This document shows positions 10,333 to 25,300 of a DNA stretch of 64,000 nucleotides, one piece after another. Each line of letters begins with the position of its first letter. The stretch's first letter is position 1. The stretch spans positions 33,931,289 to 33,995,288 of the forward strand of contig OX457042.1 of NCBI GenBank assembly GCA_949752735.1. The letters are read 5' to 3'. The DNA is from Lumbricus terrestris (lineage: Eukaryota > Annelida > Clitellata > Crassiclitellata > Lumbricidae). A program made the translations under genes and the position numbers. The notes beneath the pieces are model-generated. The model did no database searches, was not told the origin of the DNA, and saw nothing but the letters and a program-made list of their open reading frames with translations.

Positions 10333-13300
10333 TCATGGGCCAACAACCTCGACGTAATTCTCGGGGTAGAGACCGGTTCGACCGCCCTTGTAACCCATGC
10401 ACCAACCCTGATCATCTCGGTCTTTGACTTTAACAAACACTTCGCCTGAATAAGAAAAATCAGTCATTGGGCTAGATGATAATGTACTGCAAGATAATCA
10501 TAAATAAACGATGAGAATTGTTGAAAAATAATTAGGGGGTTGGACTATGATCCACGTGGAATTTGGGTGTGAAAAATACTTTACTATGAGGCTCTAAAAA
10601 GACTGGGAGTTGAAACCCCAACCGCCCTCACCGGCAATTCTCACCCTGCAAATCAATCATATACATGTATCAAGACATAAATAAACCTCCATATATAAAC
10701 CTCCATATATGATGCTGGCTTGTGGTGAGGGAAGGAGAAGATGCGGCAGACCAAGGATGAAATGGATGGACGAGATACACGACATAAATGGCATGAATTT
10801 GGAAGAACTGAGGGACTTGACTGCGAACAGAGAACAATGGAGAATGTGTGTCATGACAATCACTAGAGCTTTACGAGCTGACAGCACAAGGTGACCATAT
10901 ATATAAAAATATCTTGTAAGTGTTGTCAGCACAGCCAAGTCAGTTGTCAGTCAAAATTACCATCAAAGTGGCAATAAGAAAATACAATTAAACAGAAACT
11001 TACATCTCCCATGCACTCAGTGGAACACAGGAAAGGTGCTCGTTCCATACTTACGATCTTATAACATTATCAAAAATTCACTGCTTCATTACACACACAC
11101 AAGTGTGCATCAAAAAGTTCAGGTTCGATACATATGGTTCATTTAGCAGACTTCGTGGTAAAAAAATTGTAGTGATACACAACCTAAGCAAGATACTGAG
11201 TAGATCATTTTGCCATAGACAGTAAGTTGGGCTTGACCATTCACAAATAATCAATAGGTTGGTAATTAATAATAAATGAATATTACATTTGCAATCCATA
11301 ACCATCACAAATGGGGCGCGGTGGTGTAGTGGTGGCGTCGTTGCCTTGAAGCCGGAAGGTTCGAGGTTCGAATCCACCTCAAGTCGCCGCGTAAGGACTT
11401 TGGGCAAGTCCTTCACTTGCAATTGCTCAGCGCTTCGGCGTGAAACTCCGATGCAGTGTCCACTCTGCAGTCGGGAGCGCCTCTGAGTAGAGAGATTGAA
11501 GGGGCGCTATAACAATTGCACATACAAAAAAAAAACACTAAGCTAGCAATAACAAATTACCAGTGAGCTGACAACTGACATGTATACAACTTCTATGACC
11601 CACCTGCTTTGAAAGACAGTTCATCACCCTCTTGCCCTTCATAATTGTATATGGCCTTGACCTTCACGCCAGATACGGCCGATCCACCTTCATCGTCCCA
11701 CTCATCTTCACCAAACGGATTTGGACTGAAAACAAGAGAAATTGCAAACTCACTCAACTCAGTTCAAAGCCGGCATATTGGTCAGTTAACTGCAGTATTT
11801 GCTCAGTCCTCACATACTTCAAGTTTCTGAGTTTTCTTGTACCAAGAATCCTGATATAAAAATGGGCTTAGGTTTTCTCTGTTCTAAGTCCAAGGCTATA
11901 GTCAACCTCAACAAAAGAGTGTTTCTTGTATTCAGCACCATTGCCGCACAAAATCCAATTATAATACTTACTTTTATAATTAGACCCAAAGGTTAAAATA
12001 CAGAGTGTTAAACAATGAGTCTTCAACATCTTTTGAAATCCCTCCAACAATGTATCAGAATTGTGAAGCACTGCATAGACAGTATCTCGTACTGTTAAGA
12101 GACACTATAATTATAAATGCTCTGAATGGATGAATCTATCAATCAAGCATGGTTCAACAAGGCTCCATTGTAGTCTAATAGCAAAGAACAATCTTTGTTC
12201 AATTTCAAATTGACATACCACAGAATGATTAAAATTCACAGTATGACAGACAGATGACTACAAGTTATTACACGAGTCGAATTCAACTGTTGGCAGCCAA
12301 TCACGTCATTCTACTAATTTTACCCACGTCATCTGCCGATCGGAAGAGAATGCTAAAATCGGAACCTTTCAGAGACGGATTTCGGATGTGGTGGAATGAT
12401 GGCCGTTGGTGTTGGCGTTGGCCGATCGACTCCAGGTTGACTCTTCTGGATCATCGTCAACATGACGCCATCCGACCCACTGAGATACGCCGACTTAACT
12501 CTTTCCTTGCGATTGATGCTGTGAAACTCCGTTATATACTCCTGAAAGAAAGCAACGACGATTGAGAATTCAATAATCGAAAACTGTTTATCTTTATCTT
12601 GGTTTTAAATTATGCACTGTACCATAAGTAAATAAAGCAAACATCGCCTTTATTAGACTACCAGCAAACACATACTCGTACCAATAATAACCTACAAACG
12701 GTATACAACAATTGTAATTGTAATCATACATTTATATAGCGCCACTACAAGAGAACTTCTCAGAGGCGCTCCTGACCTGACACCAAACCACAATCAAAGA
12801 GAATGGTTTTCAAATGCTTGCGGAAAAGGGGCAAAGAAAGACAAAGAAGTTCATTACGGAGACTAATAGACCTATTCCAGAAAGACAGACCGACCATTGC
12901 AAAGCTTCTACGCAGCACTGTGGAAGATCGAGCCATAGGGACAACCAGGTCCCAATTGCTCTGGTTTCCTGTACAGTTAGTACAGGTCTGCTTGTCGCTA
13001 AAGGGTTAAGCTCAACAAGTATGCATGCACAGACATTTTTACACATGGTTTCTTTACAATGGAACATGCTACTTTGGTTTACCATACATTTTAGTACGTT
13101 CTTGTCATTGTCATTGCTAAGCCCAACAAGCATGCATGTATGGACATTTTTACACAGACAGTTTCTTCATAGCTTGCCTCGTAGTTCGGCCAGGTCATCG
13201 CCATTTCAACGCCTCGATTCTTAGACCACCACTTCAGATCCTTTGCAAAGTCTGCTACAAGGATCGTCTGACGTAACTGTTCGTAGATGTCCGGAATTCT

Positions 13301-16300
13301 GTGGAAAACATAAAAACAAGAGCTGCACTTGTTGATGCAACTTACTGCTAGAAAACCTATTGATGAGAGGTCTCCAGAAATGGCAAGAGCAAATATCTGC
13401 ACACACACACGATTGCGCACACATATTTGTGATAATTAGAAACCTGCAACCAAACCTAATCAAAATACTATCAGCCATACATTCATTCATTTCAAGAATC
13501 TACATGCATAGTGCCCATTCAAGAAGCCCACCATAATAATAATAATCTTCATTCAATTTAAGAAAAGAGACAAATCCAGGTGACACACCGCACCCAGTTA
13601 CACGCCAAAGCACATTAAAAATCAACAACTCACAGTAAATAAGTAAGTAAGTAGGTAGGTATATTCTTCATTTATCCAACTGCATATCCGCACTTTGGTT
13701 CACACGAAATTAGGCATCATGAAGCATTCTTACGAAAATCGTCTTTTCTCATTAAGTTGTCTGCCCGTGGGACTATTCGGTCATGTGGTCTGTGGCGCAT
13801 GGAATATGGGAGTGTTCTTTTAGGAGGAAGGAGAGGGTTTAGAACATGTCCTGAGTCCGTCAAGGCAGCAGTGAAGAGGCTCCTATCTGCCTTTTCACAC
13901 AGCTGTTCCAATGTTGGGTTATCTATCCTCTGGAATGAAGCAATGTCTAACCCAGGGGTTCTCAAACTGTGGTACGCGTACCCCCAGGGGTACGCCAGGC
14001 GCCGTTAAGGGGTACACGAAAAATTCAAGAAATATGAATTTTCTTTGAGTTTATGGAATTTGTGTCCATCTTTTTTGATTAGCAATGATTTTTCACGTTG
14101 CAACATATAACAGCATCGTCATTTGTTTCCTTCACAGCATATAACGTGACTCACATACAATGCAGTGCATGCAATATATTTATGTTTAGGCCTATTGCTA
14201 TAATTTTAAACAAATAGGTCTAATGTATAAATGGTTGAAAGTACCAAAGCCATAATATCTCAGACTATATAATATAGGCCTAGTGCTCAAATAGCATAGA
14301 GCTGAATTGGCCAAATGATTAATTTTTGGTCGAGCTTTAAATTTTTTGATTCCATTCAGCACGTCATATCTGGGTGAAACTATTAACTATTATTGCTATC
14401 AAAAACAAACATGGGGTAAATTTTCGTTTGAAATTAACAAATATGAAACCAGATATTGTAAATCTGTGCTAGTCTGACAAGCTGCACACAACACTAATAG
14501 GTTGGCTCTTTTTTCTTTCTTGCAGGGGGTTAAAGAACAATTTTTCATTCTAAAATAATATTATTGTCGATAAGATACAAAACTAGATTTTGCTCCCTAT
14601 ATAGAGGCCTAGGCCTAGACTCTAATAAACGATGTCACCAATGATTAAATGGAATTTTAGTAGTCACTGCCAGAGGACATCGCAATGGCATTTTTTTCTG
14701 ATCTGACTTTGCTGGGGGGTACGCCATCATTCAATATATTTACTTGGGGGTACAATGAAAATAAAGTTTGAGAACCCCTGGTCTAACCAGACTATATCGA
14801 ATCTACGAGCACTCTCATTTAAAAAAACATGTCAAAAGAAATGTAAAAAACTAACGTCCAGGCACACTTTAAGCCCTTCGAGCACTGTCATTTTAAAAAA
14901 AATTGTCAAATGAAATGTAAAAAACTAACGTCATCTTCTGAGTCAGGTCCAGGCGGGCATGCACGTCAAAGAGAAACTTCTTGAAGAATTTGAGTCGCTT
15001 CTCTTCAAAATCTTGCGTTCGCCTGTAGACCTCGGTCATGTCCTCCACGTATCTCGCGTTGTATGCGTTCAATTCCTCCAACGCCTGCTTGTAAAACTTC
15101 CGAGTGGCTTCGACGTCACGGCGACACTTCTCCGACTTCTCCTGGAACCTTTTCATCTAAATCAATAATCAGAAAATTAATATCATTTACAGATAAAAAC
15201 TTTACAATTGCATTCTGGTCTGCAGGACCTGCCACTCGGAGCAGTCTTTGAAAAGGATGACAATGGATCTAGTCTTTGAAACAGATGACAATGGATCTGG
15301 TCTTTGAAACAGATGACAGCGGATCTTATGTCTGATTACTTAAGTTTTAAACTTGTTTCTTGAGATTCACTCTACTGAACAGTGTTTTCAATGATGACAC
15401 GATCAGCGGAAATATTTAATGCTGTGCATGTTAGGGGGACATGCGGAGCAGAACTCTCGAACCAAATTGCTTTCCATAGTTGGGATTTGAACCCCTGACC
15501 TTTCGAATGACAGACCAGCACGCTAAAAACTAAACCATTGAGTCTCTCAATGACCAGTTAAAAAACTTAAAAGCACCAAAAGATTCCTGAGCTTCATGAG
15601 TAACGTGTGTGCAAAAAGATGGACGATATTCAAAATACCTTAAAGCAAGTTAGTTTAAGTATTTAATGGTACTCCATCTGACATAATAGATTTAAACGGG
15701 CAAACAAAACGAAGGTCGACACATGCATGCCAAAGTGCGCATAGGATGTTTACAAAGTATTGTGTATGCAGCACACTTTTAGGGGTACTTAAAAGTGCTG
15801 CATTAAGTGTTCTGATTCATACACACTTACATGCCTACACATATATCTGTCGCCCTGACTCCAACTTAGCCTCCCGTCTAGCTCTGCACTTCTCGGCTAA
15901 GGAGGAGCTTGTGGTCCTTCACGTCCGCTCTTCAGTCAGACAGATTCGAGACTTCTGTTATTGGCCCCTCCACTTGTAATGGGCTCCCACTTGCACCATG
16001 CTTACTACCTCGGAATAATTTGCCTACTTTCTACCAGTTGCTCAAGACCTTTCTTTTTAGCCATGGCTGGGCTGGGAGCGCCTCTGGGTAGATTTCTCTA
16101 AGAGCACTATATAAATTTTCGAAATGATGAACATGTGCATTAAAAATTTATTGGCCAAACATTAATGACCTTGTTTTACATTTCGTAAAAAGCCTCTACA
16201 ATGCATGTACAAAGTTCTCAAAACTAGTTCACACAAGCGTCATTTATTATTACCGGTAATCATTCCCATAGTAAGCATATGTTACAGAGCTCAACTTATC

Positions 16301-19300
16301 TGCAAGAAAGAGCAATTGATGAACTTTGCAATTTATGGTTAGAAACCAAATTTTATTAACCAAATATAGATCAAGCAAGAGCTCTTAACATCTTTAAACA
16401 CCATAAAAAACCTTCATAATTAAGTTAAATCACACAGATCCTCGTGTCGTCAAGAAAATGAAAGTGTCTGAGATGTACATAAAGTCTGACCTGGTCGGGA
16501 GAAACATCGGTGCTGTTGCGGGCATTGTTCTCCTGATTGTTGGCCGTCTTCTCAAGTTTACACGATGTGTAGTAATCCTTCTTGCACTTCATCAGTTTCT
16601 CGAGTCTCTTTGCCCAAGGCTTCTGAGCCTAGGTGAAATCAAATTAAAAAATAGTTTCAAACAATTCTGCAACCATTTTGCATTCAATCAATCTATCAAT
16701 CAATTACATAAATTTGCATAGCGCCCCTTACTCAGAGGCACTCCGAAAACATGCCTGGTGAAAAAGAAAAGCCTTAAGACGATAGAAAGAGCCAGCAGAG
16801 TCACAATGGGAAACGAGCGGAGAGCCACATGGAAGGCCATTCCAGATAGCTGGACCCACCAACGAGAATGCTCTTCACAGCATGGTCACAGTGCTTGAAA
16901 TGGAACAAGAAAATCTGCATGGGTAGCTGAGCACAGCAAACGGTGGCCTAGATTGCCTCGCCTTAAGCTCTGCTGTTAGGAAAAAACCATTTTGAATGCC
17001 TTACAGTAAGCGTATCAAAAAGGCAGCTCATAGGCCATTTGTAGCTTGTTGGTCGTGTTTTTTTCTGACCCATAAAACCATGTCTAAAGACTATCATGAT
17101 GCTCGTCACTCAAATAGTCTGTAAGTCTGATTTTAACGTAAACATGCTAAAAAATGCATCATTAAAGAATAAAGATTTTATTTTGAAAATATTTTCTGGG
17201 ATTGCACACCTAACCCATTTTGCTCAGGATCCTTGGAAACCAACGCCTACCACTTGCTGGGAAATATTGCAACTGGACCACCATTGAAAATGTTCTAATG
17301 ACCCTGCCTTACAACCTCCACTCTGTGCAACTAACTTCTATTTCACATCCTTACATCTGTTGGTGATGCTCCAGAATTTGTGAGGGTTCCAAAGCAATGC
17401 TAGATAAATACTTAGTATCATCTTATTTATTTTACATTTTGTACTGATTCAGTTAGCAAGATAACTTAAGAAACATAATGTGACAAGGTGTGCACAAACA
17501 ACATGTTCAAGGTCATTACATGAAGTCTGCTCAAATACAAAACCCGCGTAATGCTGGCCCAGTTCATTACTAACTACAAATACACCAACATGGTGCACAG
17601 CAGGTAGCCTACTTGATAACAAAAACAAATAAAAAATGTTTTGTAAATGCACACACGCATTTAGCTTTAATGCTCTCGTCCACAGCTGCTCTACTTGACA
17701 GCAAAGAGGCTGTCCCTCTGTGTTATGGAAAGTTACTACATTACCACAACTATAAGAAAAAATTGACAGCAGTGGTCCCTTTCTGAGGATGAGAGGATCA
17801 ATTTATTTATTTATTTAAATAAAACAATTTACAATGTTATCAAGAATTGCAGCTCACTGTCACTGACCATCAAAATCTAGGGTTTTAAATCTAGTTTTAA
17901 TAGGGAACTTTATGCTCAGAGGCTTTCGGGTGATCAATATTAGAATGAGCTAGGACCTAAAACAAATGTAGCTGAGATTCGTTTAAAGATTATATTATAA
18001 TAAAACAATATCAAACAGTAAAATACAATCAATAATCTTATCTACTTATTTGTGGCGTATTATCTAAGAATATTATAACTTGTTTCTTAACTTCCACATT
18101 GGACTTCTCCAGCGTAGATGTAGAAGTTCTTCAGTTCGTATGGATTGGAATGAAGGTTCAAAGAGGAAGGAAGGTCACCTTCTTCTTGTTTGCCGTCGTT
18201 TCCAATTCTCTTCTGTAGTTGCGTAGACGGAGAATGCTGTAGTTGGACACAGCACTCTGTAGTTTCTTCCGCCTCGTTGATTCTTCACAAGCAACGGTAG
18301 CTTCTCGTCGCTTGCACGTCCTTTCGGTCTCGTCTTGTGGTCGTTTCGCCCCTTTCTTCTGCCGTCGAACTCCAATCGCAATTGCAGTTCCGAATCGACC
18401 TTCTCCCGATGTCGAATCGCAGTTCACTCGCAAGTGTCACATCAAACTTCGCAAAGTTTCGTTCGACACGCCCTGGTATCTCTGTTCCCAAGGACTTATA
18501 GTCTCACCAGTGGGACAGGCCGACAGCGTGTCGCCTTCCACACCCAATTCACCGTCAGATCTTCTGAATTACCGACGAGAACGCCACGTTTGACTAATGG
18601 CCGTTCTCGCTCAGAAATCTACGTCTTCTTCCTTCGCCATCTTTTCGCTGTCTAACATTTATCGTCTGCCGTTGTTGCCGTCTGCTCAGGTTGACGCTGC
18701 TTTCTGCCCTCCGTTGTATTTCAATAATTGATGTAGCGCGTATTCAAGAATTGTTATAGCGCTATTATTATTATCTAACTTAATGCCACAAGTAATATTA
18801 ATTATAATCTACAATACGCCACATATTGTCTAGCTTAATTCTTACCTATTTAATACTTATACAATGCATCATTTAATAGGTTTGTTTGATAAGAAGCATT
18901 CTACCGCTACAAATGCCCCTCCTTCAAAAGACTGTTTACTGGCTTTAACAAACTCACCTACTTAACAAACTAACCTAGTAAACTAATTCACTTACTATAC
19001 ACGACATGACAATTAATACACTTTACTCACTGGCTTACACTTCTTCATTTACTTTATCTCAACTTATACTACACAATCCCTCTACTTAAATAGTCGGACA
19101 TAACATTTTCGGACCCTTTAATATATCTAATGTTAAAGGAATAGTTTTGGAGTGCCAAACTCCATCTCATCACCCTTGCATTTTTCATTCGACCCTCTTT
19201 CATATATTGCAATCCGCAATGGTCTGTCTCAATTGTAAATGTCTTTCCACAAAGATATCGGTCGAACCTGCTTATACCCCACATGATTGCTAAGCATTCT

Positions 19301-22300
19301 CTCTCTTCCACAGAATATCTTCTCTCTCGCTCTAACAGCTTCCTGCTCGCATACGCTATGGGATGATTCGTCCCCTCGTACTGCTGCATTATCACACATC
19401 CGATTCCACTCCCACTTGCATCAGTTTGTAGGATGAAATCCTTCTCTAAATTTGGAAGTCTCAGAATTGGTTCTTTTGCCAATTCGTTCTTCAACTTTGT
19501 AAAGCTATCCTCCAGCTCTTCATTCCATTCTACTATTCCAGGTGCTATCTTCTTCGTTAAGTCACTTAACGGTGCCATGATTTCCGCACAGTGTGGTATG
19601 AATTTTCGATAATAATTTATCGCTCCAAGAAAACTCCTGACTTGTTTCTTCGTCTTTGGACGTGGCATGTCTACTATTTTATCCACTGATTTCTCCTTTG
19701 GACTTATGTCATCCTTGTTTAACGTATGTCCCAAAAAGTCAATCTTTTCGTATCCTATTGAACACTTCTTCGGCTTCAATGTCAAATTCGCTTGTCTCAC
19801 TCTTTCGAAAAATATCTCCAATGTCTTCAAATGTTCTCTCCATCCTTTATTATGCGCTAGAATGTCGTCGACATAACTTTCAAGATTTTCTGTTCCTTGA
19901 AGAATCTTCCTGATTAAACGGTTGTAACTTGACGCACTATTGATCAATCCAAAAGGCATCACATTGAACTTGTATATCCCATTGGCACATACAAATGTAG
20001 TGTAGTCTTTCGATTCTGGACTCATAGGGATCTGCCAATAACCCTTGCAGAAATCGAACTTGCTGTAGATTCTACTACCACTCAACTTATTAAAAATATC
20101 CTCATTTGTCATCATAGGCTCAGGATCAAATATTGTAAGCTTGTTCAGCTGTTTGTAATTGCAACACAGCCTATTGCTTCCGTCTGATTTCTTGACAACC
20201 ACCAGCGGTGCTGCATAAGCTGCCTCTGATCTTTCTATCACCTTATTGTCCAACATCGTCTGGATCTCCTTATCTATTTCTTTTTGCAAATGGTATGGTG
20301 TTGGATACGCTCTTTGTCTTACTGGTTCTTCACTCGTCAAATGTATTTCATGCTTTACTAAGTCTGTTCTCCCAGGCTTGTCTGTGAATATGTCTTCATA
20401 TTTCTTCAGTAGTTTCCTCATTTCTCCTTTTTGTTCTTCATCCAAATCAGGATTTATATCCACATCTTCATAGGTCTCTGTTTGTTCACTTACATATAAA
20501 TCCAATATTTCTTCTTCTTCATCTTCTCCCACTTTTCCGTCATATACTACTGCTGAAATGTACGCTACGGTCTCGGCATCTTCTCTTTCGTGGTATTTCT
20601 TCAATATATTAATGTGATATGTCTTTATCTTTCCTTTCTCGATTTCAACTCTGTAATCATAGTCTCCAATCTTCTCTCTCACAACATATGGCCCTTGCCA
20701 CTTTACTAACATCTTGTTCTTACAACTAGGCAATAGTAACAACACCTTATCACCTATTTCCAACTTCCTGTATCTCGCTTTCCTGTCATAATACTTCTTG
20801 TTTTTAGCGTTCGCTTTGTGTATCGCCTTCTGCGCCATATCACAAGTCTCCTCAATCCTTTCTCTCAAATCCTGCATATACGTATACACGTCCTTCACTT
20901 CTTCTTCTACTGTCTCATTGGTCCATAACTCCTTCAGGATCTGCACTGGTCCTCTACACGATCTACCAAATATTAGTTCGAATGGTGTGAAACCGTGACT
21001 CTCATGTACTGTGTCTCTCAACGCAAACAGTAATGGAGCTATATAACGATCCCATTCTTTCGCTTGTTCACCAATCAACTTCCTCAACGTCGCTTTGATG
21101 GTTCCATTAAGCCGTTCTACACATCCATTGCCCATTGCATGATATGGACTCGTCATGGTGTGTTTTATCAATAGCATCTTATTTACTTCAGCCATGAGTT
21201 CAGAAGTGAACTGGCTTCCACGATCAGTATGGATCTTCTGAGGCACTCCCATACGACAATAAAATCCGAACAAAGCTTCTGCAACTTCCTCAGTACTAAT
21301 TCCTTTCAATGGAATAGCTTCCGGATACCTTGTACTCAAATCTATGATGGTCAATATGTATCGATAACCCCTTGCAGACACAGGGTTAACTTCTCCGATT
21401 ATGTCTATGCATATGTGTTTGAATGGTACATCTAATACAGGTAGATGACCCATAGGCGCCTTGTGGTTCACCTTCTTGTCAACTGATTTTTGACAAATAT
21501 CACAACTCAACACATATCTCCGTATATCTTGTCCTATTCCAGGCCAATAGAATTCATTTAGAATCTTATCATGTGTTTTCCTCATTCCTAAATGAGCCGA
21601 TAATAATGAATTGTGTGCCACTGCTAACACTTTATCCCTCAATGGTTTAGGTACCATTAGTTGCCATTTCACCTCATCCTTCTGTACTTCTTTGTATCTT
21701 TTATACAACAATCCCTTCTTTTTCACATATGGTTTATCTTCTATGTTGTCTTCGTTACCATCCCATTCAATTGCTCTTTCCATTTGTTTCGACATAGTTT
21801 CATCTTGACTCTGCAACTCCTGTATCTCTTTTACTGACACATTCAAGTTCGGCATCTCCGCAACTTTCAATGGTTTGTATTTTGCTACCTTTTTAGCTTC
21901 TGCTCTAGTCTCCACAACTGCTACTGTCATTAATTTTTCATCTTGATTCCTCATCACATCGTCAGAAAATCTTACTGTTTTCTTTGCACCGATAGGTCTT
22001 TCTTCATGTTCTGTTTTTCTATTCAATATTCCTTTGTTTTCCACTTCAGTACATTTCTCAATTATTTCTTTTGGCTCATGATTTGTCACACTCTCAGTTC
22101 TTTCATCCTTAACCATGTACTTCAATCCTTTGATTTTCCCAATTATTACTGGCTTTATTGGCTGTTCCATCACCATCGCTTGTACTTCACCATTAAAATG
22201 TTCACTCTCGATATACACCTTAGCCAATGGGAAACATCTTAAACTCCCATCAACTAATACACAATGTGTTTCTTCTCCAGTCAACGCTTCTTCAGTTATC

Positions 22301-25300
22301 AAAGAACGTTTTACAATACAACAACTTGCGCCTGTGTCGTATAAGCATCCCACTGTGTTTCCATTAACTGTCACTTGGTATTCACTCTTGTCTTCAAGGC
22401 TAATACATCCATCATTGTCTTTTATCACCATTGCACTGGCTGCCATGTACCTTGGTGGTATTTTATTATGTTCACCCTGTTTCATCTGTTGTTCTCCTCT
22501 TGTAACTTCAACCACTCTCTGTATTTCACTTTCTGGCTTAACCAAGTGTGCTCGACTTTCGAATATTTGTACTGCTGCTGCAGTGTGTTTAAATGTACCC
22601 CTGTTTTTCTTTGGGCATTGATATGCCTTATGGTTCTGTTCTCCACAGAAAAAACAAGTAATCTTATGTCCAGTTGCAATTTCTCTTTCCCTGCTGAATC
22701 CTCGGTTTTGATGTGTACCCTGATTTATCTTCACATCACTTCTACTCCTGTTCAGATTGTACCCAGACTGTTCCTTGGGTCTGTGTTCAAACGGTCTACC
22801 GTTCAACCTGTCGCTATGAAATTTCACATCTAGTTTTGCGGACTGCTCGCTGTATTTATAACCGTGCGCTTCAATGTGTGATTCCGCACAAACCAACATA
22901 TCCTTCAAACTCATCTTACCTTTCTCTTTTATGAACATACGAAGTTCAGCACTGCATGTCAGGTAAAACTGATCTTTCAACAAAAGATCTTCCACTCCTT
23001 CGTAAGTTCTTTCAAATCCCGCTTGTGCTAACCATTGCTGCATGTACCTCCTCAATCTATGCACAAAACTAGAAGGTGTCTCTCCTGATTCCATTTTACT
23101 GGTTTTGAACTTGTTTCGATAACCACCTTCAGTCAGTTGAAATCTCTTCAAAAGCTGAGTCTTCAAACACTCATAATCTTGCACTTCATCTGCAGACAAC
23201 CTTTGGTATACTTCCAGTGCTCTGCCTTCCAAATGTCTCGCTAACGTTAACGACCAAACTTCTTTCCTGATTTCATACGCTACACATGTTCGCTCGAATC
23301 TCAACAAGTAGGCATCTAAACAATCCTTGGACTCGTTGAATATAGGAAATTTGATATTTCTGATTCCTTTGTTACTTTCTCGGTGATCTCCCTGTTGTTG
23401 ACCATCACCGATCCTCATGTAGTCATTCTCGTGCTCTCGGTTTTGCTCCCCTCTCGAATCAATTTCACGCATTCTCACTTGTGCTTCAAGTCTCTTTATT
23501 TCTAACTGGTGTTCACGCTGTTCTCTGGCTTCTGTTGCCAAGCGATTTTCTCTCGCTTCTGTCTCAGCTGCTTCACGGTTCAATCTGGCTTCTGCTTCAG
23601 CACTCCTGATTGCTTCCAATTCCACTTCAGCCTTCTTTGCTTGCATTGCAGCCTCTGTTTCAGCTTTTCTCGTTTCTGCTTCTGCTTCAGCCTTTCTCGT
23701 TTCTGCTGCCGCTTCAGCTTCCATCTCTGCTTTTCTTGCTTCTATCTCAAGTCTCTTGACTTCTGCTGCTGCTTCAGCTAATTTCATCTCTTTGGCGATC
23801 TCCCTCTCAGTCGCTCTATCTTGTCTCCATTCTGCCTGTCTTTCTTTGACAAAGGCACGTGTTTCGTCCCCTTCCATGTTCATCCGTTTGGCAATTTCTA
23901 ACCAAGCTTCAAAATCACTGACAGACATACTTACTGTCTTACTTGCTGACTAGCAACTTATGACAAAAATATTGGCAACTATGTGCGCTATTTAAATTTC
24001 TAACAAATAGAAATTGTTCAATTCTGCAAAGTGTCAATTCAGTTCCACAACAACAACTAATCTATTAAACTATTAGAGATTAGTAGTTCATACAACCTAC
24101 TGCAGTATCTTCAATCTACAATTTCAGATTTAGTCTCTAACAATCTCCTAGCTATAATTGTTCAAAGCTTTTCTAATACTGTTCAAAAGACAGTTTTTTA
24201 CTGACTCAAATCTTTACTGAATTAAATCTTTAATGACTTAAATCTTTACTTACTCAAATCTTTACTGACTTAAATCTTTACTGACTTTTATCCCGGCATG
24301 GGCACCCACTCGTGTCACTGACCATCAAAATCTAGGGTTTTAAATCTAGTTTTAATAGGGAACTTTATGCTCAGAGGCTTTCGGGTGATCAATATTAGAA
24401 TGAGCTAGGACCTAAAACAAATGTAGCTGAGATTCGTTTAAAGATTATATTATAATAAAACAATATCAAACAGTAAAATACAATCAATAATCTTATCTAC
24501 TTATTTGTGGCGTATTATCTAAGAATATTATAACTTGTTTCTTAACTTCCACATTGGACTTCTCCAGCGTAGATGTAGAAGTTCTTCAGTTCGTATGGAT
24601 TGGAATGAAGGTTCAAAGAGGAAGGAAGGTCACCTTCTTCTTGTTTGCCGTCGTTTCCAATTCTCTTCTGTAGTTGCGTAGACGGAGAATGCTGTAGTTG
24701 GACACAGCACTCTGTAGTTTCTTCCGCCTCGTTGATTCTTCACAAGCAACGGTAGCTTCTCGTCGCTTGCACGTCCTTTCGGTCTCGTCTTGTGGTCGTT
24801 TCGCCCCTTTCTTCTGCCGTCGAACTCCAATCGCAATTGCAGTTCCGAATCGACCTTCTCCCGATGTCGAATCGCAGTTCACTCGCAAGTGTCACATCAA
24901 ACTTCGCAAAGTTTCGTTCGACACGCCCTGGTATCTCTGTTCCCAAGGACTTATAGTCTCACCAGTGGGACAGGCCGACAGCGTGTCGCCTTCCACACCC
25001 AATTCACCGTCAGATCTTCTGAATTACCGACGAGAACGCCACGTTTGACTAATGGCCGTTCTCGCTCAGAAATCTACGTCTTCTTCCTTCGCCATCTTTT
25101 CGCTGTCTAACATTTATCGTCTGCCGTTGTTGCCGTCTGCTCAGGTTGACGCTGCTTTCTGCCCTCCGTTGTATTTCAATAATTGATGTAGCGCGTATTC
25201 AAGAATTGTTATAGCGCTATTATTATTATCTAACTTAATGCCACAAGTAATATTAATTATAATCTACAATACGCCACATATTGTCTAGCTTAATTCTTAC

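Noticed and set aside
11313..11385. tRNA gene
   Set aside because: The A and B boxes are good, but the same unit occurs seven times with a long non-tRNA body and tail, so it is a SINE head.
18243..18593. Open frames of about 90-116 codons in both LTRs
   Set aside because: They repeat identically in the two LTRs, overlap on both strands and have no domain.
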